A DNA stretch of 64,000 nt from Rhipicephalus microplus. Lineage: Eukaryota; Arthropoda; Arachnida; Ixodida; Ixodidae. The position numbers and the translations under genes are program-made. Numbering within the stretch: position 1 is the first letter of the stretch; each line of letters starts with the position of its first letter. The stretch spans positions 55,591,271 through 55,655,270 of the forward strand of contig NC_134705.1 of NCBI RefSeq assembly GCF_043290135.1. Reading direction: 5' to 3'. The notes under the pieces are model-generated. The model saw only the letters and a list, made by a program, of their open reading frames with translations. It had not been told where the DNA came from and made no database searches. Of this stretch, positions 1 to 11,097 are shown in pieces.

Positions 1-950
1 AGAAATGGTAGTATCATCAGCATATAAAACGCAGTGAGCCATGTGTATAATGTCAGGAAGGTCATTAATGTAAAGTGAAAAAAGTAACGGACCCAGTAAT
101 GACCCTTGAGGAACCCCTTGATTCATTGTTTTAGTAGAAGAAAACGAGCCCGTTCTGTAAACAGTATGCTTTTGGTTACGGAGGTAACTGTTTAAAAATT
201 TGAGGGATGGACCTGTAATACCGTATGATTCGAGTTTCTTGGATAAAATGAGATAATTGATGGTATTGAATGCCTTTGTGAAGTCTAAAAAAACTGACCC
301 TACTACAAATCCTGCGTCTATAGAGTGTTTGTTGAAGTCTGATAGGGAAAGAATAGCAAGGTTAGTAGAACTTCCAGCGCGAAAGCCAAATTGACAGGGC
401 TTCAGTATATCATATTTATTAAGGTACTTGTTTAGCCGAGTTATTAACAGTTTTTTGATGACTTTGCTCAGGAAAGAAAGAATACAGATGGAACAATAGT
501 TAGAAATAGATTGCTTGTCGCCCTTTTTAAAGATCGGAAGGACTTTAGCTATTTTTAGAGAAGTAGGGAAACTGCCATGCTTGAACGCAAGGTTTATAAT
601 TATAGAAAGTGGTTCAGAAATAATGTCTACTGCAAGTTTTAAGTGTCGTGCTGAGATTTTATCTATACCAGCGCCGGTTTCTTTGAGACTTGATTGCTGT
701 AGAAACATCATCAGAGCTCACGGGGAGAAGAAAAAAAAGAATGTTACGACGCTGCAGATTACCGCAAGAACTGATATGTTTTTCAGGAAAAATTTCGAAA
801 AAATAATTACTAAAAGCATCAGCAACACCTCCAGGGTTATCATGTGTAACGCCTTTACATATTACTGTCTGCAAAGGTGAACTATGTATTGATCAATTTA
901 GAAAATTGTTTAATAGTTGCTATTGTCTTTTAGAGTTGTTTCTTTCACTA
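1..950 (-). pseudogene. LINE-A ORF2 reverse transcriptase domain, frameshifted, partial
   Basis: Reading the minus strand gives a recognisable RT in more than one frame: KVLPIFKKGDK near 520-560, a PQGSLLGPLLFSLYINDL block near 60-110, and the catalytic YADD at 13-24. The thumb and the C-terminal end lie outside the window. At least one frameshift separates the segment around 660-870 from the rest. It would copy LINE RNA at a nicked target. Calling it RT is secure; calling it dead rests on the broken frame and the shared decay of the upstream endonuclease. Confidence 0.8.
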
Positions 951-1097
951 GATATTTGGTCATCATAATATTTTTTCTTGGCATTTTTCAGGAGACAGGA
1001 AAGAACATTCGAGTATTTTTATAGCGTGAAGCTAAAGCAGTGTTAAATGGTTGTTTCTTGACTTTTCTGTACAGGTTATCTTTTTTACACCTACATT

Positions 1098-2021
1098 TTA
1101 GCAGTCGCTCAGATAACCATGGGTTCTTAGGATATTTGTACCTCTTTTTACATTTGACTGTTTATACATTTGACATTCTTCTACGGCTTTAAGGAAAAGG
1201 GAAGAAAACTTGTTGAATGCCTGGTCTACATTGCATAAGGACGTAACACTGGACCAATCAGTTTTAATAATGGCATTGAAAAACAATTCCTGCTCCAGTA
1301 CGGAAGTAACACGCGTGGGTGGATCAAATGGCTTCATGACGTTGAAAGCAAGAAATATGGGATAATGATCAGTGATGTTCACATCAGTTACTCCTGCAGA
1401 GGGAGAGGGCGAGAAATTACAGATGGCATGATCAAGCAATGGAGCAGCACCAGAAAAAGGACATCTAGTAGGAGATGAAATGAGAGACTCAAAACCGTAT
1501 CCACTGAAGCAGTCATATTTTCTGCATGCATGATTGTCTGTGTTAAGCAAGTTGATGTTGATGTCTTCAACTAGCACAACGCGCTTGCCTTCAGATGATA
1601 ACTGATGCAGAATGGTATCCAGGCGAGAAATGAAATCCCTCATATTCGAAGAAGGGGAACGGTAAATACACCCCAGAATAACGTTGTTATTATCGTTTAC
1701 AAAAGAATGATATAATTCAATCCACACGGATTCGCAATGCGAGATGCCTAAGGAAAGATCTTGTCGGCAGGTGTAGGACTGATCTGGGGCGATATATATT
1801 GCTGAGCCGCCATAGCTGTCTGAACAACGGTGAGTGTACTGAGCTACGTACGATGACGGGCCGAACAGATTGACGTCATAAGTGCAGAGCCATGTTTCAG
1901 AGATGCAAATGATGGAGAAAAAATGCGCGAGTGAATCTATAAAGTTATAAATATTATCCAAATTTTTCCGGAGGATACGCGCGCTGAAATAAACCAAGGA
2001 GCGATTACTATCATTTAGCAT
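1098..2021 (-). pseudogene. LINE-A ORF2 APE-type endonuclease domain
   Basis: This 307-residue frame has the ordered motifs of the exonuclease-endonuclease-phosphatase family: a start-proximal NRSL..FSARIL block, ISETWL, GCIYRSPS, VEDININLL (in the place of the usual GDFN motif), LLDHAICN and TDHYPIF. The protein nicks target DNA to prime reverse transcription. The GDFN position reads EDIN, so G and F are changed although the D and N survive. The frame stops before the RT, which follows in a different frame, so ORF2 as a whole is disrupted. Confidence 0.8.
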
Positions 2022-2113
2022 ATGTGTAGCCTCGACAAGGGGATAGCAAAGCCATGATGATAAGATGAAAGTGAACGAGTGTTCAGCACAAAAATGGGCG
2101 CAGGACTCAGTGG

Positions 2114-2845
2114 CTATGAAAAGATGCTAAGATCACTGTCTTTGATAATGCGATATACTCTGCCATCACCAGACTTCCGCGCCTTGATCTGGCAATTGTC
2201 TGTCCACATAAATTGCCATTTGTGTGCTTTTTTCAGAGTTAGGGCCTGAGCAAACAATCTTTTGTTCTCTGGAGACAGGTGATCATTGGCATAGATTGCC
2301 CTACTTGAGCTATCGGAGAAGCCAACATCAGAAGTGTTCGGACGGGTCTTACGTGCTTTACGAACAAAGTCGTTTTTCTTTTCACGGCAGCAGAACCGTG
2401 CCACAATGTTCTTTTCATCTGATTTCGTTGAAACGCGATGAAGTGTGTCAAAGTCACTGGGCGTGACAGGACACTGAATAGCTTCGCCAATCTGCATCAC
2501 AATGGCTGCACAGTCCTCACCCTGAGTGACCGGAACGCTCTTGATTTCAACATTATTGAGCCTCGAGTATTGCTCTAACTCCGCAACCTTTCTAGTCAGT
2601 GCCTCATTTTGCGCAACTAGTTTCCTGTTAGCTAGTTTCAATTCATTGTGCTTTGTTTTGATAGAGTCAAAACTGTCACACAGAAACTCAACACTATCAC
2701 TGAGGGACGCATGTTCCCCGAGACCTTCCTGTGCTAGCTTTTGTTTAATTTTAGCTGTTAGTTCATTTGCAAGGGCATCAAGACTAGAGCGAACCAAAGA
2801 CTCAAGTGCTTCAAATTTTTTGGCCAATTCTGCGTTGGATGGCAT
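2114..2845 (-). CDS. LINE-A ORF1, coiled-coil FP25K-like nucleic-acid-binding protein
   Basis: ORF1 proteins coat LINE RNA and act as chaperones. I start it at the internal MPSNAEL codon (2845); the open frame continues upstream to 2980 through a low-complexity hydrophobic stretch that is probably untranslated. Residues about 1-110 are rich in heptad-like Leu/Ala/Glu and end in the ELEQYSRLNN motif. The remainder (NIVARF, FVRKARK, IYANDHLSPENKRLFAQA, WTDNCQIKARK) matches the Baculo_FP/FP25K-type domain common in arthropod LINE ORF1s. The frame is open for about 243 residues, unlike ORF2 of the same element. It lies between the monomers and the endonuclease. Confidence 0.75.
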   Translation of the reverse strand: MPSNAELAKKFEALESLVRSSLDALANELTAKIKQKLAQEGLGEHASLSDSVEFLCDSFDSIKTKHNELKLANRKLVAQNEALTRKVAELEQYSRLNNVEIKSVPVTQGEDCAAIVMQIGEAIQCPVTPSDFDTLHRVSTKSDEKNIVARFCCREKKNDFVRKARKTRPNTSDVGFSDSSSRAIYANDHLSPENKRLFAQALTLKKAHKWQFMWTDNCQIKARKSGDGRVYRIIKDSDLSIFS

Positions 2846-2969
2846 GACAGCAAATACACAAATGATAGCAAATACACAAACAAAGATAAACACGCACTGG
2901 GAGGCAGCAGCTGCGGTAAAAGAGAACACACTAACGTGAGGAGAAAACAAGGACACCAACCTGCAGAAA

Positions 2970-3486
2970 GTAGGAAGCAATCAGAATGGGATCCAAGAAC
3001 CACTTGCCACAGCTGCTGCCTCAAAAATGATGCACTTCCACAGGAAGCGTCGTTATTTATTTTTGTGACGTCTTGGTAGTAGGCGCCCTCTTTCGGATGA
3101 TGACGTCGTGGATGTAGACGATTCACAGGCCACTGGACTTGACAGTTGATGAGCAGCACACGTGCCCTGAAGATCCAGATAGCAGCAGAGCAAGTAGGAA
3201 GCAATCAGAATGGGATCCAAGAACCACTTGCCACAGCTGCTGCCTCAAAAATGATGCACTTCCACGGTAAGGGTCGTTATTTATCCTTGTGACGTCACGG
3301 TAGTAGGCGCCCTCTTTCGGATGATGACGTCGTGGATGTAGGCGATTCACAGGCCACTGGACTTGACAGTTGATGAGCAGCACACGTGCCCTGAAGATAG
3401 CTGTATCCAGATAGCTGCAGAGCAAGTAAGAAGCAATCAGAATGGGATCCAAGAACCACTTGCCACCGCTGCTGCCTCAAAAATGA
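2970..3486 (-). repeat. LINE-A 5' tandem monomers (about 224 and 232 bp, plus a partial third)
   Basis: The anchor GTAGGAAGCAATCAGAATGG recurs at 2970, 3194 and, with one change, at 3426. Units two and three are offset by 232 rather than 224 because of a short duplication around 3400-3420. Each unit carries TGATGACGTCGTGG, which contains a CRE-like TGACGTC. The array directly precedes ORF1 in the element's sense, which is where LINE promoters lie. Promoter function is inferred. Confidence 0.8.
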
Positions 3487-3610
3487 AGGTTTTCTGCGAC
3501 ACGATCTCTCTAACGATGTCGCGTTAAAAACGTCATTTGAAGGGCTACGTACGGGAAACGTGGACGACCTCGGTAGTTCGATAACGGTGGTCGACTGAGG
3601 TATGAGTGGT

Positions 3611-3751
3611 TGATTGATTGATATCTAGGGTTTAACGTCCCAAAACCACCATATGATTATGAAAGACGCCGTAGTGGAGGGCTCCGGAAATTTCGACCAT
3701 CTGGGGTTATTTAACGTGCACCCAAATCTGAGCACACGGGCCTACAGGGGG
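3611..3751 (-). mobile_element. Ruka-type SINE, 5'-truncated, with target-site duplication
   Basis: The sequence is the reverse complement of the 3' body of the SINE found in full at 8495 and 8816 (GGGTTTAACGTCCCAAAACC, GAGGGCTCCGGAAATTT, CACACGGGCCTACA). The tRNA-like head is missing. The 9-bp repeat ATGAGTGGT lies immediately on both sides (3602-3610 and 3752-3760), so it is an independent retroposition. The name Ruka is recalled from tick literature and was not searched. Confidence 0.8.
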
Positions 3752-4118
3752 ATGAGTGGTGTCACGCGATAATTCAATGAAGCATTCTCTTGTTGAGCTG
3801 TGTAAGGCCCGATGAACCGTGTCTGAACTTTCTCACACAACCCAGGTGTGCAAACAGGCTTCAAGAGGGGCACATCATCCTGAGATCAGAAGGATATAGC
3901 ACGATGTCATTTATTGTAAACACTGTTTCTCTCTTGCGTTCTGTCTACAGAATTCTTGCGAGCACTTTACCACTGGGCCTGTCCTGAAAAGTAGTTCTCG
4001 GAACCGTATAAAAAGCATTTGCGTTGAAGATAAATGAATTAACATCCAGAAAGGAAGTAGGAAAGCGAGAGTAAATTATAGGCAAAATAGTGAATAGCCA
4101 GGTGTCGCCCGAAGGGCT
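3752..4118. other. Unassigned spacer
   Basis: No coding potential, RNA gene or clear repeat was recognised between the Ruka insertion and the gypsy remnant. Part of it may be decayed gypsy 3' sequence. Confidence 0.3.
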
Positions 4119-4461
4119 TCAATATAGGCGAAAGTTATGAATGGAATTACTGCATCCGAGTTCTTGTGAATCAGGTTGGATACCGGCGCTGATCATGTTG
4201 CCAAGAGTGCGGTGGAATCGCTCACTCAAGTCGTTAGTCTGGGTATGGTATCTAGAGGTGGTCTTGCGAGTTGTGCCGTAGGCGTGAAGAGGTTCGTTCT
4301 CTAGCCGAGAGAGGAAAGCTTTTCCACAGTCACTGATCAGAACAAATGCAGCACCATCGCACGGTTTAATGGCACGGAGAATATAATCGGGAATTTCCGA
4401 CGCTCACCACGTGACAGATGCCGCATCAGCGTTGGACGTTAAATGATCAACGGCTGTCACT
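4119..4461 (-). pseudogene. Ty3/gypsy integrase core remnant
   Basis: Minus-strand translation gives VTAVDHLT, LISDCGKAFLSRL, YHTQTNDLSERFHRTL and an NFRLY end. These are the catalytic-core landmarks of a gypsy integrase: the block before the second Asp, ISDxGxxF with Asp, and the Glu-containing ERFxRTL. One in-frame stop interrupts the segment near the first block and the frame then ends in a stop at 4119. DRG is changed to DCG and QTNG to QTND, so this is an old fragment. No LTRs were seen around it. Confidence 0.75.
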
Positions 4462-4500
4462 ATTTACCGATATTTAGAGCACTGAGTGGAAGGAGGTCAG

Positions 4501-4716
4501 GCCCAGCGTAGTGGTCTAAAGGCTAAGGTACTTGTATGCTTTCGCGCAGTTCGTGGGATCAAATCTCCGCTGTTGAGGGTGTATTTCCTATGGAGGTGAA
4601 AATGCCGTAGGTCCATGTGCGCGAACGTGGTTGCATGTTAAGGAACTCAACGTGGTTGAAATTTCCAGAGCCTTCAAATATGGTGCCTCTTATAATCATT
4701 GAGTTGTTAACTTGAA
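4501..4716 (+). mobile_element. Ruka-type SINE, strongly diverged
   Basis: It has the tRNA-like head (GCCCAGCGTAGTGGTCTAAA, then GGCTAAGG), a degraded B box (GTGGGATCAAATC) and the SINE body (GAAATTTCCAGAGCC, CTCTTATAATCAT) in the correct order. Many substitutions mark it as an old copy. Confidence 0.6.
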
Positions 4717-4719
4717 ACT

Positions 4720-5180
4720 TCTAACCAAGCTGTCATTACACTGACACTCATGCTCGCAGATGCACGAATGCAAAAATAAAGTGGCATCTTTCCAAATCTA
4801 TCGGATCACCAAGAATCTTCATGAGCGACGCGCACATGCCAGAACATTAGAGAAAAACCGAAAAGAGACCCATTCAACATAATCTTACGTGCGTGGTATA
4901 GGAAATTTTCCAACTCACAATCTGTTCAACTTAAAAAGCTATAGCCAATTATTACGAAAAAAACATACCTAAATGTGGTCCTGGTGTGAAGAAAAATGGA
5001 GATAGTGAAGAAATTTTGGAATGGAAAACAAGCAGCCCACAACATATCAAAGGTATCCTATGATGGTAATGCTTAGCTTACGCATCGTATGATTGCAGAT
5101 GCATTTGGTGATTTTTTTTGATGCCAATTCGCATGCACCGCGAACTTTATGCGCCCCCCCCCCCCCCACGTTTTTCACAA
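4720..5180. other. Unassigned spacer with a poly-C run
   Basis: AT-rich sequence without recognisable genes. A C homopolymer of about 14 bases lies at 5154-5167. Confidence 0.3.
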
Positions 5181-5187
5181 TCATTCT

Positions 5188-5735
5188 AAATGTTTCCAAC
5201 TACTCTAGATGAGGTACCATCAGTAATTGACAATTTAGGAATAACTAAATCGCTGGGCAGGATAATACTTATCAGTGATATATTAAATAAATTTGTAAAC
5301 CGGTATCATTTGTCATGTCTCGCATTATGTTCAAAACGGGAATCTTTTCGCGAGAACTCCAACACGGTTGAATAACTACAGTTTTTAAGAAAGGAGATCA
5401 CTCATCAGTATCTGCTCATCCGTGTTTTACCTTTTTTTGAGCAAGGTCATTAAAAATAAGTGAGAAACGATTGATAAATGATATTAAAAATTCAGTAAGT
5501 TTTCAAGTAAGAAATTTGGATTAAGCTCAGGTTACCCTACTAACCTGGTACTTATAACTTTTACTGACCAACTTAAGACCATCATAGACGGTAAATTTGC
5601 AGCTTTTATATTCGAAGACTTATGCAAACGGGCATTATACACCATCAACGAAGACATTCCTAATAATATTCTAGACTAAATTGGTATATCCGGTCCTTCT
5701 TTATTACAACCGCGCAACTACTTGCAAAACAGGTA
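5188..5735 (+). pseudogene. Degenerate LINE reverse-transcriptase fragment
   Basis: Plus-strand translation in shifting frames shows FPTTLDEVPSVIDNLGITKS, then FKKGDHSS, then GYPTNLVLITFTDQLKTII, FAAFIFEDLCKRALYTI and IGISGPSLLQ. These follow the order of early RT blocks in CR1-like LINEs (V..I..LK..KS, ..FRKGYST, ..IFIDLSKAFDTI). Several frameshifts and stops are present, so it is an ancient fragment, oriented opposite to LINE-A and LINE-B. Confidence 0.6.
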
Positions 5736-5739
5736 TCTG

Positions 5740-6030
5740 GGGCCGGATTCACAAAACTCAGGTACGAAAATATTTTTGCGCAAAAGAATTTCTGTTGCGC
5801 CACTCAATTCACGAAACGAAAAAAAAACGTCGTAAGAGGCCATCGTTGTCACATCAGCCGCTGCAGTAAAGCGCGCTGTGACTGCCCGGGAACATGCCAG
5901 CGATGGTGGTGCAGTTGCTATATTTGCTTACGTCACCGAAAAGTGCTCGTAAGTGGATTCACGAAGCAAATGTTTGCGTAAAATTAGCGTGGCTAAGAGA
6001 AAATCCTAAGAGTTATCCGGACCCCTCTTA
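5740..6030. mobile_element. Possible MITE-like element with imperfect inverted ends
   Basis: The left end GGGGCCGGATTCACAAAAC resembles the reverse complement of the right end around 6008-6022 (GTTATCCGGACCCC), and the interior has repeated TTCACGAA(A/G) and TTACG-type words. No transposase was seen. The match is imperfect, so the call is tentative. Confidence 0.25.
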
Positions 6031-6293
6031 GGAACAGTGGGGCCACTTAGAACCTGCCGCCGCGGTGGTATACTTTGGTGCCTTAACTGGTTTCGAGTTA
6101 ATTCACGCCCATGAAGGGCTGCCTGATGACTGCTAGTGCGTTTTTATTTCTTTAGGCGCTCTGGGTTTCGAGTGTTGTTCCTCTTGTACGCCGTGGATGG
6201 TACTGAGAACCACCGTTGTCCAATAAGTTTGAAGTCGCAGTAATTGAAGAGTCCTATAGGGCGTCAAAGTCATAAAATTATGCAAGTAATAAT

Positions 6294-6378
6294 AAGAGAC
6301 GCCGTAGTGAAGGGCTCCGGAAATTGTGACCACCTGTGGTTCTTTTACGGACACCGAACTTTGAGCATACGTGCCTAA
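6294..6378 (-). mobile_element. Ruka-type SINE fragment
   Basis: GAGACGCCGTAGTGAAGGGC followed by TCCGGAAATTGTGACCACCT and a diverged GAGCATACGTGCCTA matches the SINE body in reverse. The head is absent and no duplication was identified. Confidence 0.55.
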
Positions 6379-8481
6379 GCTACACAGAGCAGAAACTGCT
6401 CTTGCGTTCTCTGCGGCTGATTAGCAGCTGTGTGCTTTTGCGAACGACATCTGCCTCACAGCATCCGGTAATGTGCATTCGGTACATGAAGCGCATCTAC
6501 AGTACTCTGTATATCACTCCTACAAAATGACGCACAGGCTACTTTTTCTATTTTTCTACAGGCATAACACTTCCCCTGCGAAGATTGTACCGCAATGTCT
6601 TGGAACGTTCCCGATCACTTTACAATATTCTAATAACACTGTCCGCACAGCACGAACAGTAAAGATCATTTTGAAACTACTGGCACCACCAACGACAACG
6701 CTGAAATCTTCGGTGTTACTTGTGCACATGCTTACAGTATACACAAGTTACCACCTAATAAATCATTAATGATCGCCGTCTAGGCTTACAGGTTCCGTGG
6801 TGCTTTAAGTGTCCCTTCAACTGCTGTGATGACGTTCCCCTAATAAAACGTCAATCTTTACTCCCTTTTTTTCTTTTTTTTGGTTTGACAAGCGCGTGAG
6901 AACATGAACTTGTTTGTGATTGTACTATCGTCATATTAACTATCCAAGATACAAAAATGAAAGGCGAAGTGTAACCATGAAACATGAGCTTTTTAATCCT
7001 TGTACTCACGTTCGATCAAGGAATGTTCTTCTCTTATCTTTTTCTTTAGAATTCAAGACAAAATAGTGGCTTTCATGCTGATTTGCGAAGCAATAAATAA
7101 GACAAGATATAGAACTAGTGGAGATGATAGCCACGGCATATACCCGGTCCTGTAATGGTCTTTTAGTAATTTATTATTGTGTTTATTTAATATTAACACC
7201 ATCGTATCTAGAAGACACTTTATATGGTAATGATTAGGAATAACATTTATGTAGAAGAAAGTGCACCTAATTCAAAATAAAAAAAGGCAGAAGTAAAAAA
7301 TTTGGCAGAATAATTCATCCCTGCTTGTAATTGTGTGAGCCAGGTAGAGACGCAGGATGATTGACCGTAATTTTTTGAACGTTGGTACTCATACCGGTAC
7401 TCGTTACTATATGGCATGTGCATCATGAGCAACTAAGAAACAGAATGTGCTGTGTGCCATGCCAGCGAGTACTAGTAGCTAGAGTGAAGTACGGGCCTGA
7501 ATTAGTGTTAACTTCCCGGAACTTGTGTAAACTTAGCCACCCGAGCTTGGCCTGGTACTGAAAGTGAAACGCGGGTCTAGCGCGTACCCGAAAAAAAAAA
7601 GTGGCTATTCGGTCTGGTGCCAATGTAGATCAGGCTTGCCACAGGCCGGAGCCGAAAATTGCCAAAATTGCCAAAAAGCCAAAATGACACAGGCCGGAGA
7701 CAAAGAACAAGGAATCGACAACAAGCTCCTTTAAGGGGCAAATATTTGCGCTATGGATACGTGTCCTTCGCTAAACGTTATACATTAACCTGCAGCAAAG
7801 GGTCTCACGGTGTGAATAGCTGAGCTGATGTGCTTGATGCGATGAATGTTTGCTTGGCAGTGTTACAGCGTGCCTACTCCGTCTGCGAATACTATGGTGA
7901 TGTAATCAAAGCTTCCGTGGACACCCATCTGGTCGGAAAGAATGATTGAATGAAAACGACTATGACACCTATCACAAGAGAATAAGATGCGTTGGCGTTG
8001 CGTGACCCAGAACAGCTGCTTCTTTATTTTTTCAGTGCTCAGGCGAAGGAGCAGATTTGAATGAAAAGCGACTGTTGGTGCTAGTGCGGCGTTTCGCCGC
8101 CATGCGCCGCAATCGAAGTAGAGATGCCGCCGCGTCGTGTCTCGCGCAAATCGAATGCCGCGGGTGCATTCAAAGTTGCTATGCGGCTCAGTTTTCGGCT
8201 GTATTTGCATAGTTCAAGACTTGATGTAAACTTGGAAACGAGAATCGTGAATCACTAGTCGTTCTGGACACCTAACTCATTTCAAAGGCATGTGTCCTTC
8301 GCGACTACCTTATCGAGGCGCTGGTGCGTCGTCACCTCAACCGATACCAGACAGCTGATGCCAGCAATCTGGAAAAGATCTTTTCACTGTGACGATTGCT
8401 GGGCTCAGAGTAGGTTTTTTTGACGAACTGAAAGTCAATTTTTGAGAAAAGCCTTTGCCAGGAAATAATGTGAAAAGCTTG
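6379..8481. other. Intergenic sequence, nothing recognised
   Basis: Only short open frames occur, none with family-like composition. A frame of 115 residues on the minus strand at 7863-8210 has no motif I can identify. Confidence 0.4.
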
Positions 8482-8494
8482 GGTGCCTAATGGT

Positions 8495-8737
8495 TTGATT
8501 GATTAATTTGTGGGGTTTAACGTCCCAAAACCACCATATGATTATGAGAGACGCCGTAGTGGAGGGCTCCGGAAATTTAGACCACCTGGGGTTCTTTAAT
8601 GTGCACCCTAATCTGAGTACACGGGCCTACAACATTTCCGCCTCCATCGGAAATGCAGCTGCCACAGCCGGGATTTGATCCCGCGACCTGCGGGTCAGCA
8701 GCCGACTACCTTAACCATTAGACCACCCTGGCGGGGC
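8495..8737 (-). mobile_element. Ruka-type SINE, full length, with 13-bp TSD
   Basis: On the minus strand the element starts with a tRNA-like head. The A-box-like segment is near 8710-8720 and the B-box-like GGGATCAAATCCC near 8670-8683. A conserved body follows, ending in CCCCACAAATTAATC. Flanks GGTGCCTAATGGT (8482-8494) and GGTGCCTAAAGGT (8738-8750) form a target-site duplication with one mismatch. SINEs of this type are transcribed by Pol III and mobilised by LINE machinery. Confidence 0.85.
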
Positions 8738-8815
8738 GGTGCCTAAAGGTCCCCATCGCTTACAACTCCTTATAGTGGCGTTGCACATAATGCGCAAGCT
8801 TGGAGTACATGCTCT

Positions 8816-9062
8816 GATTTGATTGATTGATATGTGGGGTTTAACGTCCCAAAACCACCATATGATTATGAGAGACGCCGTAGTGGAGGGCTCTGGAAAT
8901 TTTGACCAACTGGGGTTCTTTAACGTGCACCCAAATCTAAGCACACGGGCCTACAACAATTCCGCCTCCATCGGAAATGCAGCCGCCGCAGCCGGAATTC
9001 GAACCCGCGACCTGCGGGTCAGCAGCCGAGTACCTTAGCCACTAGACCACCACGGCGGGGCG
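8816..9062 (-). mobile_element. Ruka-type SINE, full length, with 14-bp TSD
   Basis: It has the same structure and orientation as the copy 80 bp to its left. The B-box-like GGGTTCGAATTCC is well preserved on the minus strand near 8996-9010. The flanks GGAGTACATGCTCT (8802-8815) and GGAGTACATGCCCT (9063-9076) are a duplication with one mismatch, so this is a separate insertion event, not a tandem copy. Confidence 0.85.
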
Positions 9063-9076
9063 GGAGTACATGCCCT

Positions 9077-10784
9077 AAATAGCACAAAATTCCACGAGAC
9101 TGCTTCCAGGAATATAGATCGTTCTCTTCGCAAAGCATTACATGTGTGGCTACCAAGAAAAACCAAGTGTCAGAAATTGAGCAACTATGGCAGCTGATTT
9201 CACCACTTGGGAGCTTAAACAATGAAATCGTTCTTAAATAAACGAGAACAGCTCCATATGCGGCGATATTTATACGATCAGTGCCTATGTTTTGAACAGG
9301 CGCTGTTAAACTCTGAAGTATAATGCTGACTCTCAACTTGAACCAAGGTGACAAGCGTCAAATATGTGGCATGTGCTCAGTTGCTTGAGCTTCTTCGTGT
9401 ATTCGTGGACGGATTATTCTAGTCTTATAACTGGCTGCTCAACTCTGTTCATTTCTTCTTACCTCTGGCCTCATAATTTGGTAGTGAGCACAGCATAGGC
9501 CGAATGGCTGTGTGATGCTCATGGGCTCCCATTCAGCTTCGGGGCGTTATGTTGGCGTTGCACCCGGTAGTGATCGCTAAACAGCCGTTGTTGCTAATAG
9601 ACTCATTTGTTGACTCTTCGAATGCAGCGCACTCCCGTTTAGTGATAGCAATGGCCGTGTTGTCAAACGTGACTGGTAGCCTTCAGCCACCAACACTTAT
9701 GGTCTATGAAATACTAGGGTTTTAAATAATGGTTATTTATTTTAGTGTAGTACGAACATTTACTAGGAAACCAATTGTTCTGCCCATTTACTGCAGGCAC
9801 ACTCACCCCGAACACCAGCGGAACCTGCAATTTCACGGAGCTACAGCGGTACGGTGCATTAGGGCGACAGCTTTAAAGGCCTCATCAAAAGCGAAAATTA
9901 ATCGCCAGTGGCGTTCGGCGTCTTCATGAATCGGCGGGGTGAACATGAGTGATGCAACAAATCATCATTTAGTGAAACGTCATCATATGACGTCACATAT
10001 TATAAATGGTTGTGGTGTATCGGAAGGTGACATAACTTGACGGCATCATATAGCATGATGGCTTGGTTGAAATGGGCTGATCGTAGGGCAGTGCACCACC
10101 AGCTGAGGGGCAGAAAGCTAGCTTTGTCGCCAATCCTTGAGGCAGGAAGAAAACCACATTGGGCGCAGAAACATCCCGGAGAGAAATATAAAGCATGTAG
10201 TGCATTGAATCGGAAAAACACAAGGATAGTTTTTGCCTTTTAGTCACCTCCGTTGAATCCGTAAAGTGACCGGCAATTTTTTTTTTTGTGAATAATAAGA
10301 AATAAAAACGACAATCTGATTTTTTCCGTCCGTTTTGCAGAGTGGTACAGAGCAGTAATATATACTGAGACATGCAAATAATGAGATCGGAATAGCTTGA
10401 AAAAGAAAATAAAACACGAATGCTATGAAACAGGATGGCATATATCAAAGCGGTAGCATGGCCTGACAGAGCCAGGTGAAAACAGCGAGCCGCTATGATC
10501 GTGTTGCTTTTCATCTTCCCTGCATCCGTGAAAGCCGTCAAGAAGCACGACTGCTAATTATTTCGCAATAAAACACGAATTAACGAGCTTGCTAACTCGC
10601 GTGGCTATTCGGCGCCAGCATCCCGGCATGTCTACTCACTCAGCGTCATCATGCGGCAGCGGCGAGCGGAGGCAGAGCGCGCGCTCAACAGCCTGTTGAG
10701 AGAGTTCGCCCGGGCACTGAAAAAATAAAGGAGACGCTACCCAGAATGGCAGACTTTCTCAACACAGTTGTTAACAGAACTATC
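9077..10784. other. Intergenic sequence, nothing recognised
   Basis: The longest frame (9993-10541, minus) has no motif, irregular composition and no family resemblance. No RNA gene or strong repeat was seen. Confidence 0.4.
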
Positions 10785-11097
10785 GTTTTGGGTGCTGAAA
10801 CATTTTTTTAATTTATTCACACTGTTAGCATACATTACAAAACAGGAGTTGCTCATCTGGGCACACAAATTTCAAAAGTCAAGCAAAAGTGGAACATCTC
10901 ACAATTTGACACAAAAAGAGCAAAAGCAATGCAGAAAAAATAATAAAAATCCAACATTTAATGCGCACCCTGTAGCATAACACGGCAGAACACAGGTGAG
11001 CAAATGAGTGTCTTATCACAGCTCAGTTCAGCATTTGTAACGTACATTCAAAATCTTTAACATTGTTACACAGTACAACGTCATTCCGTAACTTATT

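Larger units (their letters stand above)
1..3486 (-). mobile_element. LINE-A, non-LTR retrotransposon (CR1/Jockey-like), 3' end beyond window
   Basis: On the minus strand the order from right to left is tandem 5' monomers, ORF1 (coiled coil plus FP25K-like domain), an APE-type endonuclease and a reverse transcriptase that runs off the left edge of the window. This is the standard order for an APE-type LINE. ORF2 is broken by frameshifts, so this copy is unlikely to be mobile. The clade (CR1 or Jockey-like) is inferred from motif style only. The 5' boundary is taken as the end of the last partial monomer. Confidence 0.85.

Noticed and set aside
7863..8210. 115-codon minus-strand open frame
   Set aside because: No family features; Arg/His-rich composition from GC-rich stretches.
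8823..9038. Small plus-strand protein (with relatives at 8711 and 24450)
   Set aside because: It is the antisense or sense translation of Ruka SINE copies.
9993..10541. 182-codon minus-strand open frame
   Set aside because: No motif, biased Ser/Leu/Tyr composition, no splice context and no resemblance to any family.
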